Part shown: piece after piece, positions 51,701 through 60,757 of the stretch | Layout: the number at the start of each line of letters is the position of its first letter | Position numbering within the stretch: the first letter of the stretch is position 1 | Origin: Anaerolineales bacterium | GTDB taxonomy: Bacteria; Chloroflexota; Anaerolineae; JAAEKA01 | Assembly (NCBI GenBank): GCA_020634615.1 | Contig: JACKBI010000001.1 | Coordinates: 372,001 to 436,000, forward strand | Length of the DNA: 64,000 nt | Reading direction: 5' to 3' | Program-made: the position numbers and the translations under genes | Notes under the pieces: generated by a model | Told to the model about the DNA's origin: nothing | Seen by the model: only the letters and a program-made list of their open reading frames with translations | Database searches by the model: none

Positions 51701-51988
51701 AACGCCGGGGCTGTGCATCCGCTGGCTGAGGCGCGACATATGCGCGGTCTGGTCCTGGCTGAGCGCGGCCAGGTGGAGGAAGGGATCGCCGTGTTGGGAG
51801 AGGCGATTGCCGAGTTGGAGCGTCTGGGCAGCCAGCCCGCCCAGGCCTGGACGTTGCTGCACCGCGCCGAACTTCACCGGCAGCTTGGCCGGCCAGACGA
51901 TGCGTCAACCGACGCCAACCAGTCGCGCCAGATATTTGAACGCTGCGGCGCAGTAGGCCACGCCCGGCGCGCCGCAGCGTTAGCCTAG
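48698..51988 (+). CDS. Class III cyclase-like/STAND ATPase/TPR protein with altered active site
   Basis: A 1096-residue signalling protein. Residues 1-175 are a class III nucleotide-cyclase domain with metal Asp15 (FTDVEGST) and Asp58 (NAGDGF). The position that normally selects adenine is Lys109 instead of Asp, and the transition-state Asn is replaced by Ala117, although Arg121 is kept. Residues 205-450 are an AAA/STAND ATPase with Walker A GEPGVGKT (235-242) and Walker B LLLFLDD (349-355). The rest (about 600-1090) is TPR-like helical repeats. It may have lost cyclase activity or use another nucleotide. The ATG at 48698 begins MNTLPNGVVTFLFTDVEGST as in homologues. Confidence 0.88.
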   Translation: MNTLPNGVVTFLFTDVEGSTRLFQRYPDAMPAALARHDAIIRASVTAHHGKVFLNAGDGFCTVFPSAAEAVLAALDAQIALITNDWGETGPLRVRMGLHTGVAETRGAKYLASLTLARVQRIMAAGHGGQTLLSSATAEAASAYLPAGTHLQSLGEFRLRGLTQPELVFQLLDPDLPANFPPLRAVSAEHGLHGATPLSQLVRDRLVGRRNELQQLEQQWQAAIAGQCLLVTISGEPGVGKTRLAEEFIRGVQNSGATVLRGGSYEYEATTPYLPFVEALRDWARQQPVDTLRRLPPATAAELSKLAPELELKLGSLPPNPPLSASEERLRLFDHVARFLQDLAEPGGLLLFLDDLHWADQGTLSLLRYLLRSMRGDRVLVLAAYREVELSRTHPLAAAMVDWNRERLVTRLPLGRLTRADTRELLSSLLGEGQVSTDFADLVYSETDGNPFFVEEVIKALIEQQEIFRAGDHWERRQVHELTVPQSIKEAIGRRLSRLSDESADTLVTAAALGKQFNFTELVVTSDADEDSLLDALDEAVSAQLIVPAGEESFVFTHDKIREVLVEEQNPIRRRRLHRRIAGALEGLYADKPLECPADLAYHYSLAGILDRALHYYLIAADCARRVFAHEEALAYLRRARDAAEDLDRDEQVVAIDIAIGQVHREHGMWLLAAEAYQRALDQTIEAPERARLKALVGEAYMHVGDQRGLPYLEAAVLELNPDEQPAQLAMAWASLGRYQHYAAAHRQAIEYLDRARELAEAAGNDEVLVLVQSFLAGAYQHMGRFDEADRWAIATVELGKRRGLPSAESLGYEFLSENAMNRGYWDECIRYARLNHDIGQRIGALDRVAWAGYPQSAAWYAKGDLRRARGLAVETLEMAERIGEARLSTWLDAHLVRVCIDLDEWAVAEQYARSGVERADALGQLALQVFNLSSGAYMHMLRGEWTEAAAIFGRLYELSRPTDNRMGALDNGSYHVLSLLRTGRLAEAETLLDEFETLAVNAGAVHPLAEARHMRGLVLAERGQVEEGIAVLGEAIAELERLGSQPAQAWTLLHRAELHRQLGRPDDASTDANQSRQIFERCGAVGHARRAAALA

Positions 51989-52460
51989 CGTGTATACGTG
52001 TCTTACAACCCGCCGCAGTTCAGGTTCTGATTAACGTCCGGAGGGCAAATATCGGTAGAGGTCTCCGTCTTGATAGTCAGTATATATCGCGAGACCTCGC
52101 TGACGACCGTGCGCCAACGCAGATGCAGCCATTGACGCCTTGTCTTTGCCGATGACACGGATTGCCAGATTGGCGAGGCCGACCGGCGGGCCGAGGTCGC
52201 TGACTTGCGATCTACTCCTGCCCCGATTCCTTCGGCCTGATTTGAGGTTCCTGGACTGGTGGCAACGGGCAAAGGATCGGCTCTCGTTTTATGAATCTGT
52301 CGAATTTTGTTGTATCTTGTGTTTAACACATGCAATCCGTCTTGCTTGAATGGGTCTGGTGGTATTTGCTCGTATTCTGTGATCAACTGGCTGGAGGCAA
52401 TTCATGAATAGAATCCGTGTTCTGCACAGTCAAGGTTCACTGGTGGCATCAACCTGAGCC
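51989..52460. other. Gap between two cyclase-STAND genes
   Basis: No gene is supported; an open frame on the minus strand (52003-52386) has unusual composition and no family resemblance. The region is more AT-rich near 52295-52400 and holds the near-palindrome TGTGTTTAACACA (52318-52330), which could be part of the promoter of the next gene. No terminator was found. Confidence 0.4.
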
Positions 52461-55274
52461 ATGTCAACCCTACCCACCGGCACCGTTACGTTTCTGTATA
52501 CCGACATCGAAGGCAGCACGCTCCTCTGGGAACAGCAACCTGAGGCGATGCATACGGCCATTGCGCGCCATGATGCGATCCTGCGCGCGGCCATCGATGA
52601 CAACAGCGGCCAGGTGTTTCGCACGGCCGGCGACGCCTTCTGTGCCGCCTTTGCCATGGCCGCGCCGGCAGTGGCGGCTGCGGCGAGCGCACAGCAGGCA
52701 CTTTTCGCCGAGCGCTGGCCACTGGACCGCCCCTTGCGAGTGCGCTGTGCGCTGCACACTGCTGAGGCCGTGCCGCGCGACGGCGACTACTTCAGCATTG
52801 GGCTGAACCGGCTGGGCCGGTTGCTGTCCGTCTGCCACGGCGGGCAAACGTTGCTCAGCCAGGCGACGGAGCAACTGGTGCGCGACCACCTGCCGGCCGA
52901 AACCAGCCTGCTGGATCTGGGTCAGCACCGCTTCCGCGACCTGACTTTGCCCGACCGCGTCTTTCAACTGTGCATCGACGGCTTGCCTGCCGACTTTCCC
53001 CCGCTTCGCTCGCTGGATACGATCCGCAACAACCTGCCTGCGCAGGTGACCAGTTTCGTAGGCCGTGAGCGCGAGCTGCGATATGTGGTTGAGACGCTTT
53101 CTCAGAGCGGTCAAGACGTTCGGCTGCTGACTCTGACCGGACCCGGGGGCACCGGCAAGACTCGTCTCTCGTTGCAGGCCGCCGCGGCATTGCTGGACCA
53201 GTTTTCCGACGGCGTCTGGTTCGTCGAGCTGGCGCCTGTGTCCGATCCGGCGCTGGTGGCGCAAACGATTGCATCGGCGCTGCAGTTACGCGAGGCGGCC
53301 GGTCGACCGCTGGATGCCATGCTGGCAGACTACCTGCACGACCAACGCCTGCTGCTGGTGCTCGACAACTGCGAGCACCTGATCGACGAGTGCGCCCGCA
53401 TCGCCGACAAGTTGCTGCGCGCCTGCCCCGCGGTGCACATCCTGACCAGCAGCCGCGAGTCGCTGGGCATCGCCGGCGAGGCGGTCTTCAAGGTGCCTTC
53501 ACTGGACATTCCTGACCTGCAGGCGCTGCCGCCGCTCGACGAACTGGCGCACTTCGGCGCTGTGCAGCTTTTCGCCGAACGCGCCGCCAGCGTGCAGCCC
53601 GGATTCCACCTCACGGCACAGAACGCAGCCGCTGTCGCGCAGATCAGTTGCCGGTTGGATGGAATCCCACTGGCACTGGAGTTGGCTGCGGCGCGGGTGC
53701 GATCGTTGTCGCCGGAGCAGATTGCGGCCCGGCTGGACGACCGCTTCCGTCTGTTGACCGGCGGTAGCCGCGCCGCCGTGCAGCGTCAGCAGACGTTACA
53801 AGCCCTGATCGACTGGAGCTACGACCTGCTTTCGCCGCAGGAGTGTACGCTCCTGCGGCGGTTGGCGGTCTTTGCCGGCGGCTGGACGTTGGAGGCTGCT
53901 GAAAACATCTGTGCCTGGGGAGAGGTGGATGAGTTGGCTGTGCTCGATCTGCTGGATCAATTGGTCAACAAGTCACTGGTTAGCATGGAAAGCACGAGCG
54001 CGCAGCCGCGATACCGCATGCAGGAGACGATCCGCCAGTACTCGCAAGACAAGCTGCTGGCAGCCGGTGAGGCAATCGAGGCGCGCAACCGGCATCTCGC
54101 ATACTTCGAAGCGAAACTGGCAGAAGCGGGGCCGCTGTGGAGGACGGCACAGCGTTCCCGCTGGCTGACCTGGGTCGGGCAGGAACAGGACAATTTGCGT
54201 CATGCCGTGGAGTGGGCGCTGGAGAACGACCTGGAGGCAGCTCTGGTGCTGGTCGGCAACCTGGGTTTCTACTGGCCGCAAGTAGCCTCGTCGCTGGAAG
54301 GCCGGCGCATGATCGCCAGGGCGCTCGCGCAGACTGAGGCGCATCCCGATGGCTGGTCGGGTGACAACGTCGAGCCGCGGCGCCAACTGCTCCTGGCGGG
54401 CGCATGGTTCACCGATGGATTCATGGCCAATACGGGCGGGGTTAACCCCGATATTCGCACGTCCATGGAGAAGGCGATTGCACTGCTCCGCCCGCTGGGT
54501 GAGATAAAGCAACTGGCCATGGCGTACGGATTTGCCGGCCTCGGGGCACTCTTTACCGGCGATTATCAGACTGGGTTGGCCTACGGGCGGGAGGCGCTCG
54601 CGTTGGCGCGCCAATCGGGCGACCGCTGGGGCGTGGCGATGCAGCTGATCACGTTCAGCATGATCGGCGCGATGTCCGGACCTGAGGGAGTCGATGCCCT
54701 GGCGCAATGGGAAGAAGGCATGGCAATCATGCGCGAGTTGCACGATTCCTGGGGCGAGGCCATGGGCCACATGGTTGCCGGCAACGCATATCTGCTACGC
54801 CGTGATCTTTCGACGGCTCGCCAGCACCTTGAGCAGTCATCTCGGCTGTTCAGCGAAACCAGTTACGAATTCCTGGCCAACATTGGCCGCAGCGGTCTGG
54901 CCGAGATCGCCTGGCGGCAAGGCGACTACCCTCGCGCCCGCGTCCTGTATCCGCAGGTTATCAACCTGTGGCGCCTGGCCGATCAGCGTGGCGGCATCGC
55001 GCGCTGTCTGGAATGCCTCGGCTTCATCGCCGGCATGCAGGCGCGCGACGCAGCCGAGCAGGTGCCCCTGCTGCGTCGTGCTGCAACGCTCTACGGCGCC
55101 GCCGAGTCGATCCGCCGGACCAACAACAGCCCGATGCATCCGTGGGAACAGGCTGAGTACGACGGATATTTGGCCACTCTGCGCGACATGCTTGACCAGG
55201 ATGAGTTCGCGTCTGCCTGGCGAACCGGCCAGCAGATGGACCTGGATCAGGCGATATCCTTCGCGACGAGGTGA
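52461..55274 (+). CDS. Class III adenylate cyclase/STAND ATPase protein
   Basis: A 937-residue protein. The N-terminal cyclase domain (1-175) keeps all core residues: metal Asp15 (YTDIEGST) and Asp58 (TAGDAF), adenine-selecting Asp109 (DGDYF), and transition-state Asn116 and Arg120 (GLNRLGR). It should make cyclic AMP, with activity probably set by the following NB-ARC-type ATPase (about 195-480; Walker A GPGGTGKT 227-234, Walker B LLLVLDNCEHL near 295) and helical repeats (about 560-930). The ATG begins MSTLPTGTVTFLYTDIEGST. It is the second such protein in a row, after a 472-base gap, and faces the BTAD regulator gene convergently 12 bases away. Confidence 0.92.
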   Translation: MSTLPTGTVTFLYTDIEGSTLLWEQQPEAMHTAIARHDAILRAAIDDNSGQVFRTAGDAFCAAFAMAAPAVAAAASAQQALFAERWPLDRPLRVRCALHTAEAVPRDGDYFSIGLNRLGRLLSVCHGGQTLLSQATEQLVRDHLPAETSLLDLGQHRFRDLTLPDRVFQLCIDGLPADFPPLRSLDTIRNNLPAQVTSFVGRERELRYVVETLSQSGQDVRLLTLTGPGGTGKTRLSLQAAAALLDQFSDGVWFVELAPVSDPALVAQTIASALQLREAAGRPLDAMLADYLHDQRLLLVLDNCEHLIDECARIADKLLRACPAVHILTSSRESLGIAGEAVFKVPSLDIPDLQALPPLDELAHFGAVQLFAERAASVQPGFHLTAQNAAAVAQISCRLDGIPLALELAAARVRSLSPEQIAARLDDRFRLLTGGSRAAVQRQQTLQALIDWSYDLLSPQECTLLRRLAVFAGGWTLEAAENICAWGEVDELAVLDLLDQLVNKSLVSMESTSAQPRYRMQETIRQYSQDKLLAAGEAIEARNRHLAYFEAKLAEAGPLWRTAQRSRWLTWVGQEQDNLRHAVEWALENDLEAALVLVGNLGFYWPQVASSLEGRRMIARALAQTEAHPDGWSGDNVEPRRQLLLAGAWFTDGFMANTGGVNPDIRTSMEKAIALLRPLGEIKQLAMAYGFAGLGALFTGDYQTGLAYGREALALARQSGDRWGVAMQLITFSMIGAMSGPEGVDALAQWEEGMAIMRELHDSWGEAMGHMVAGNAYLLRRDLSTARQHLEQSSRLFSETSYEFLANIGRSGLAEIAWRQGDYPRARVLYPQVINLWRLADQRGGIARCLECLGFIAGMQARDAAEQVPLLRRAATLYGAAESIRRTNNSPMHPWEQAEYDGYLATLRDMLDQDEFASAWRTGQQMDLDQAISFATR

Positions 55275-55286
55275 TTTGCACCTCCT

Positions 55287-58200
55287 TCAGCCGGCAGGTG
55301 ATTCCTCCAGTATCTGACGCGCTGCGGAACTAATCTTCTGATCGCGGTCAACTACCAGCCTGGTCGCCAGCCACTCAGGCGCGAACTCGGCTCGCAGCTC
55401 TTCCAGACGCGCGTTCAGGCGACCGCGGACATCGACTGCCAGCGCATCCGATGCCAGCGCCAGGCCGGCCAGCGCGATCCCCTCCTCCAGCCGGCCCGCG
55501 TCCATCCACACCAGCGAGATGCCGGCCAGCGCATCCACCGTCCAACCCTCCATTCCTTTTTCCATGCCGGCGCGCGCGGCGTGCTGGAACTGCGTCAGCG
55601 CAGCATCAAAGCTTCCCCCAGCCTCCAGCGCGAAACCAAGGTTGAGCCGCGTGATGACCACTCCCCGCGGCGTCCCCGCTCGCTCCCGCTGCGCCAGGCT
55701 TTGTTGCAACCAACTCACGGCTTGCCCCAAGTCACCGGTCTTCTCCGCCAGCACGCCCCGGTTGTTCTGAACCAGAGCGACGCCATCCGGGTTGTTGAGT
55801 TGAACAAATTCAGCCTCAGCCTGCTCGAACCATGCGGCTGCGTCCGCAAAGCGTCCCTGGGTTTCAGCGATGACCCCCAGGTTGTTGAGATTGTTGGCCA
55901 CCCGGACGTGGTTGCCCAGGTAGCGGGCCAGCTCCAGGCTCTCGCTGAAGTGGGCCGCCGCCTCGTCCAGCCGCCCCTGCTGGAAAGCCACCAGCCCCAG
56001 CGTGGTCTGGCTGTGGAGGACGCCCCGCTGGTCGCCCAACTCCGTGTGCAAGGTCAGACTCTCCCCGGCCAGCGCACCGGCCTCATCGAAGGCGTCGGCC
56101 AGGAAGGCCATGCGCGCGTGCCTGAAAAGGACGAAAGCCAGCCGCTGCCGGTCACCACGGCGCCGCAACGCCTCGGCAGCTAACTGGTACCAGCGGCGAC
56201 TCTCGCTATGATTTGCCTGTTGCTGCTCCAGAAAGCCAAATAGAATCGCGATCTCAGTCAATCCTTCGTCGTCCTGAAGCTCCGCGAAAAGCGCTTGTCC
56301 CGCCAGCAGCAATTCCCGCTCGATGTCGCCGGCGCTGTGTGCCTGGTAGGTGACACAGCGGCCAGCCAGCAGGGACGCCATGGCAAGGGAGTGTCTGTCG
56401 CCAGCTTCGTGCACGGTCGCCAGATCGCGCAGCGCTTGCTCCGCGTGATCCTGCCCGTATCCTTCCCAGTGAATGCAGCCCAGGGCGCGCAGCCGCAGGC
56501 TGGCGGCCAGCGCTGGTTCCGTAGCCGCCAGCGCTTTGGCCGCAATGTCGAAAAACTCGACTCCGGCCCGGAAATCGCTTTGGCGCGTCCAATAGCGAAA
56601 GAGAGCGTTCATGGCGGAGCGGATACGGACGGTGTCGCGCTGGTTGATCGCGGTCTGCCAGGCGGCCAGGAGATTGGCCTGCTCGCAGTGAAGTTGGGCC
56701 AGCGCATCCGCCTGCCCTTCACCCAGCAGCCGCGGCGACTCGGCTTCGGCAAAGGCCAGAATGTGGTGGCAGTGGCGGGTGCGCGCCGCAGCGTGCTCGC
56801 CTGCGTCCAACAGCTCCCGCAGGTACTGGGCGATCAGCGGGTGGAGGTCAAAGCGGTCTGCGGCCACGGCCTGCACCAGCGACTTCTGTACCAGCGCCCG
56901 CAGCGTCGGCTCGTCTGCACGACTAACAGCGCAGAAGGCCGGGAGGGTGAATCCCTCCCGGAACACCACCAGCGACGCCAGCACCCGTTGCTCCTCGCCG
57001 GTCAGCAGCCGCCACGAGTGCAGGAAGACAGCCTTCAGGCTCAGATGGCGCGGGGGCAGGTCGTGCATATCGCTTCGCAGGGCGTCGAGGCTGGTCGCAA
57101 CCTGCGCCGCCAACTCACTAAGCGACTCGTTTGCCAATAGCGCGGCTGACAGCTCCAGCGCCAGGGGATAGCCGGCCAACATTTGGCACAGCGAGACCGC
57201 CAGCGGCACATCGCTGGGCGGCAGCTCGTAGTCGTAGCGTTGGCGTATGGCGCGGTCGACCAACAATCGGACTGCCGGATACTCGTCGGCGCCAGCTTCG
57301 TTCCCAGACGACGGAAATGGCAGGCCGGCCAGATCCAGCAGCGTCTCAGCCTGTACGTTCAAGTGGTGACGGGAGGTGACCAGCAGCTTGACCAGCGGCG
57401 AACGCGCCAGCAAACGCAGCAGGAGATCGCGGCCGTCGGTCAGGTGCTCGAAGTTGTCCAGCACCAGCAGCACCTGCCTATTCGCCAGCCACCCCAACAA
57501 CTGTTCCTCGGCGGAAAGCGCGCCCGGTCGTCCGTCGAAAGGGAACCGTAGCGCCTCAGCGATGGCCGGCGCGATCTGATCGACAGTGGACACTGCGGCC
57601 AGCGGCACGAAGATGACGCCGTCGGCGAAGCGGCCAAGCTGCGCTGCGGCGGCTGCCAGCGCCAGCCGCGTTTTGCCAACACCGCCCGGTCCGGTCAGCG
57701 TGATCAGGCTGGTCTCCGGTTCCGCCAAGCGAGCCGCAATGGCTGCCAGTTCCCGCTCCCGGCCGATGAACGAGGTAAACTGGCGCGGCAGGTTGTGGGC
57801 CGGTGCGACCGGGCGCGCGGTCGGGCGGGGCGCAGCCAGTCCTGCGGGCGACGTCTCAACACCGCTGGACCAGCTTGCCAGCCGCGGCTGGTCGTCTTCT
57901 CGGATGGCAGTCAGCAGCGCGTTGGTTTCGTCGGAGGGTGCGACGCCCAACTCCTCGGCCAGCAGGCGGCGGCAGGTCTCGTACTGTGCCAGGGCCGCGC
58001 TGCGCCGTCCGCTGAGGGCCAGCAACAGCATCAGGTGGCGGTGGGCCGACTCCTGCCAGGGGATGTAGGCCAGCAGGCGGCGGGCGTGGGTGACGGCGGC
58101 GTCGTAGTTGCCGTTGAAGCGGTGGTGGGCAATGAGCGCTGACCAGGCGTCGGCTGCCAGCCGCTGCCAGCGTTCCCGTTCGCGCACCAGCCACAGCTCG

Positions 58201-58619
58201 AAGTCGGGGCAGCCGTCCAGCGCAAAGCCGTCCAGCAGGTCCCCCTGCACAAGCGCCACGGCCTCCTCCAGCGCCTCGACAGTGTTGCGCACTTTCAAGC
58301 GGCTGAACTGGATGGTGTCAAGGCTGATGTGCGCGTCGTCATGCACGAAATGCAGCGCGTGGCGGTCGGCGGCCAGGCAGCCGGCCAGCAGGCTGTTGAC
58401 GTGGTTCAGCGCCCAGCTCAGATTAGCGCGGCCGCGCGCCTCGTCGCTGTCAGGCCAGAGCATTTCCGCCAGGGTCGCACGCACGACGGGCCGGTCGTGC
58501 AACGCGAGATAGGCCAGCAGTGCCAGCGCCTTGCGCGAACGCCAGCCCGCCAGCGGCCGGCCGCCGCGCAGCAACTGAGGTGGTCCCAGGAAGCGGATCT
58601 CGATCTGGTCGCCGGTCAT
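55287..58619 (-). CDS. BTAD-STAND-TPR transcriptional regulator (SARP type)
   Basis: A 1110-residue regulator. Residues 1-100 are a SARP winged helix (IEIRFLGPPQLLRGGRPL, WRSRKALALLAYLAL), residues 105-245 the BTAD domain (ALVQGDLLDGF, EELGVAPSDET), and residues 280-560 a STAND NTPase with Walker A GPGGVGKT (310-317) and LVLDNFEHL. TPR repeats (about 700-1060) follow, with clear 40-residue periodicity such as ARYLGNHVRVANNLNNLGVI. It probably activates transcription on binding ATP and an inducer. It is divergent from the Kelch-type surface-protein gene, with 166 bases between them, so that gene is a candidate target. Confidence 0.92.
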   Translation of the reverse strand: MTGDQIEIRFLGPPQLLRGGRPLAGWRSRKALALLAYLALHDRPVVRATLAEMLWPDSDEARGRANLSWALNHVNSLLAGCLAADRHALHFVHDDAHISLDTIQFSRLKVRNTVEALEEAVALVQGDLLDGFALDGCPDFELWLVRERERWQRLAADAWSALIAHHRFNGNYDAAVTHARRLLAYIPWQESAHRHLMLLLALSGRRSAALAQYETCRRLLAEELGVAPSDETNALLTAIREDDQPRLASWSSGVETSPAGLAAPRPTARPVAPAHNLPRQFTSFIGRERELAAIAARLAEPETSLITLTGPGGVGKTRLALAAAAAQLGRFADGVIFVPLAAVSTVDQIAPAIAEALRFPFDGRPGALSAEEQLLGWLANRQVLLVLDNFEHLTDGRDLLLRLLARSPLVKLLVTSRHHLNVQAETLLDLAGLPFPSSGNEAGADEYPAVRLLVDRAIRQRYDYELPPSDVPLAVSLCQMLAGYPLALELSAALLANESLSELAAQVATSLDALRSDMHDLPPRHLSLKAVFLHSWRLLTGEEQRVLASLVVFREGFTLPAFCAVSRADEPTLRALVQKSLVQAVAADRFDLHPLIAQYLRELLDAGEHAAARTRHCHHILAFAEAESPRLLGEGQADALAQLHCEQANLLAAWQTAINQRDTVRIRSAMNALFRYWTRQSDFRAGVEFFDIAAKALAATEPALAASLRLRALGCIHWEGYGQDHAEQALRDLATVHEAGDRHSLAMASLLAGRCVTYQAHSAGDIERELLLAGQALFAELQDDEGLTEIAILFGFLEQQQANHSESRRWYQLAAEALRRRGDRQRLAFVLFRHARMAFLADAFDEAGALAGESLTLHTELGDQRGVLHSQTTLGLVAFQQGRLDEAAAHFSESLELARYLGNHVRVANNLNNLGVIAETQGRFADAAAWFEQAEAEFVQLNNPDGVALVQNNRGVLAEKTGDLGQAVSWLQQSLAQRERAGTPRGVVITRLNLGFALEAGGSFDAALTQFQHAARAGMEKGMEGWTVDALAGISLVWMDAGRLEEGIALAGLALASDALAVDVRGRLNARLEELRAEFAPEWLATRLVVDRDQKISSAARQILEESPAG

Positions 58620-58638
58620 TGGTGGTGGTGCAGTCCTT

Positions 58639-58673
58639 AGGTGACAGCCACATTTCGAGAGTGCTTGTCACCT
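58639..58673. promoter_or_regulatory. Inverted repeat in a divergent promoter region
   Basis: AGGTGACA (58639-58646) and TGTCACCT (58666-58673) are perfect inverted copies between the divergent regulator and Kelch-type genes. AGGTGACAG recurs at 60735-60743, upstream of nothing obvious but between the Kelch-type gene and the next BTAD gene. Confidence 0.45.
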
Positions 58674-58785
58674 GAGTTCGTACGCTGCTGTCAAAGAGTT
58701 GTCAAAGGGGCAATGGTTATGCTGGACCGGAGTTTATTGCATGTTGACGCGTACGTCAAACAGATTTGTTGCAAGGAGGATACCT

Positions 58786-60690
58786 GTGAACACCCACTCT
58801 GGGCTGATACCCGATTCAATGTTGTATCACAACATAGCCACTATCCGCCGGCGGTTGTTGACGCTTCTCCTGGCGCTTTCATTGATGATCGTTTTGCAAC
58901 CAACGCGGTCTGCCGGCGCCGGTGCGGGGGAATGGACATGGATGAGCGGATCAGATCTTGGAAACCAGCCGGGCAGCTATGGCGTTCAGGGAGTTCCTGA
59001 TTCGGCAAACACGCCGGGTGAACGCTACGAAACTGTTGCCTGGACCGATCTGTCGGGGAATCTATGGCTCTTTGGTGGCAACAGTTCCATCAACGGTCCA
59101 ATGAACGATCTCTGGCGCTATCAACCGACCAATGGGATGTGGACGTGGGTGGGCGGTTCAAGCACTGCCTACCAGCGCGGTGTTTACGGGGTTCTGGGCA
59201 CGCCGGCTCCAGGCAACGTTCCCGGCGCGCGCTGGGGCGCTGTTTCCTGGATCGATGGATCGGGCAATCTGTGGCTGTTTGGCGGATATGGCGGGGCTGT
59301 TTCGGGTCTGTTCAGCTACTTGAACGACCTGTGGCGTTACGACATAGCCAGCGGCCAGTGGACCTGGATGAGCGGCGCAAACACGACGGAACAATCGGGC
59401 AACTATGGCGTTCTGGGCACGCCGGCTGCCTCCAACGTGCCCGGCGCCCGGCGCGAGTCCGTTTCCTGGGTTGATAGCTCAGGCAATCTTTGGCTGTTTG
59501 GCGGCATTGGATTTGCCGCGTCAGGCGGTGCGGCCCGTTTGAACGATCTGTGGCGTTACGATCCAACTACAGGCCAATGGACCTGGATGAGCGGCGCAAA
59601 CACAACCAATCAGGCTGGCGCCTACGGTGTACAGGGCACAGCGGCCGCCGGGAACGTCCCGGGCGCGCGCTATGCCAGTGTCTCCTGGACAGACGGTGAT
59701 GGCAACCTTTGGCTGCATGGCGGCACCGGCATTGACAGCGTCGCCGCCACGGGAATGCTCAACGACCTGTGGCGCTACGATCCGAACAGCGAGGAATGGA
59801 CCTGGGTCAACGGTGCGAATACGGTCAACCAGCCGGGCGTCTATGGTGTTCAGGGGGTTCCGTCCGCAACCAACGTGCCAGGCGCGCGCAGCGACGGCGT
59901 CTCGTGGTTGGATAGCTCTGACGGTCTATGGCTGTTTGGGGGATATTGTCGTGACAGCGCCAACAGCTACCGCTTCTGCAATGACCTGTGGCGCCATGAC
60001 CCGAATACGGGCCAGTGGACCTGGATGAGCGGCGCAGCGAACGGCGACCAGCCAGGCGTCTACGGCATCCAAGGCACGCCCGGTGCAGCCAATGTGCCCG
60101 GCGGCCGTCGCTACAGCGCTTCGTGGACAGACAGCGCGGGCAATCTATGGCTGTTTGGCGGTCGCGGCAAGGATGGCAGCGGCGCGGCCGGCTACCAGTA
60201 CATGAACGACCTGTGGCGGTACGAACCGGGCGCGCCGCTGGCCGTTGTCCTGGCGTCGTTCGACGCAACCACGCAGCCCGATCACATCCTGGTCACCTGG
60301 GAGACGGTCAGCGAGCTCAGCAATAGCGGCTTCAACCTCTATCGTGGCGAAAGTGACGACTGGGACAGCGCGACGATGCTGTCCCACGTGCCCTCGCAGA
60401 CGCCCGGCAGTGCGCAGGGTTTCGCATACAGCTTTGCGGACGCCAACGTGCAGCCTGAGCAGACGGTCTGGTATTGGTTGGAGGACATCGATCTGAGCGG
60501 GACTGCGACGCTGCACGGGCCGGTCAGCGCGACGATGCAGACGCCGACCGCTGTCACGCTGACAGCTCTGGATGCCGGATCGCCGCCGGTGCTACCGCCG
60601 GTTGCAGCAGGAATTCTGGCGTTGGCAGTAGCAGCCGGATTCTTCTTGCGGCGAAACCTCCAGTCATGCCCGATTGATCGCTTGGACTAA
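58786..60690 (+). CDS. Kelch-type beta-propeller surface protein with C-terminal anchor
   Basis: A 634-residue exported protein. A signal peptide (about 20-40) is followed by six near-identical Kelch-like units (about 45-480), each reading approximately NDLWRYDPxTGQWTWMSGAN, then GVxGTPxxxNVPGAR and SGNLWLFGG. Residues about 481-575 form an FN3-like module with VTWETVSELSNSGFNLYRGE, nearly the same as that at the end of the giant protein at 12487-23340. A final helix (about 600-622) and the basic RRNLQ anchor it. The GTG at 58786 is chosen for the AAGGAGG five bases upstream; the ATG at 58699 has none. The ligand is unknown. Confidence 0.8.
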   Translation: MNTHSGLIPDSMLYHNIATIRRRLLTLLLALSLMIVLQPTRSAGAGAGEWTWMSGSDLGNQPGSYGVQGVPDSANTPGERYETVAWTDLSGNLWLFGGNSSINGPMNDLWRYQPTNGMWTWVGGSSTAYQRGVYGVLGTPAPGNVPGARWGAVSWIDGSGNLWLFGGYGGAVSGLFSYLNDLWRYDIASGQWTWMSGANTTEQSGNYGVLGTPAASNVPGARRESVSWVDSSGNLWLFGGIGFAASGGAARLNDLWRYDPTTGQWTWMSGANTTNQAGAYGVQGTAAAGNVPGARYASVSWTDGDGNLWLHGGTGIDSVAATGMLNDLWRYDPNSEEWTWVNGANTVNQPGVYGVQGVPSATNVPGARSDGVSWLDSSDGLWLFGGYCRDSANSYRFCNDLWRHDPNTGQWTWMSGAANGDQPGVYGIQGTPGAANVPGGRRYSASWTDSAGNLWLFGGRGKDGSGAAGYQYMNDLWRYEPGAPLAVVLASFDATTQPDHILVTWETVSELSNSGFNLYRGESDDWDSATMLSHVPSQTPGSAQGFAYSFADANVQPEQTVWYWLEDIDLSGTATLHGPVSATMQTPTAVTLTALDAGSPPVLPPVAAGILALAVAAGFFLRRNLQSCPIDRLD

Positions 60691-60734
60691 ACGCCGGCAT
60701 TCGTGTGACGTCGAGGGAGGGATACGACCTACGC

Positions 60735-60747
60735 AGGTGACAGTCAC
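60735..60747. promoter_or_regulatory. Repeat of the AGGTGACAG motif
   Basis: AGGTGACAGTCAC at 60735-60747 repeats the motif of 58639; GTGACAGTCAC is itself an interrupted palindrome. It lies in the 67-base gap between two convergent genes, followed by TTTTTCGGG, so it may be a bidirectional transcript end rather than an operator. Confidence 0.3.
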
Positions 60748-60757
60748 TTTTTCGGGC

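Noticed and set aside
52003..52386. 127-codon open frame on the minus strand
   Set aside because: Composition unlike neighbours, no ribosome site and no family resemblance; left as a gap.
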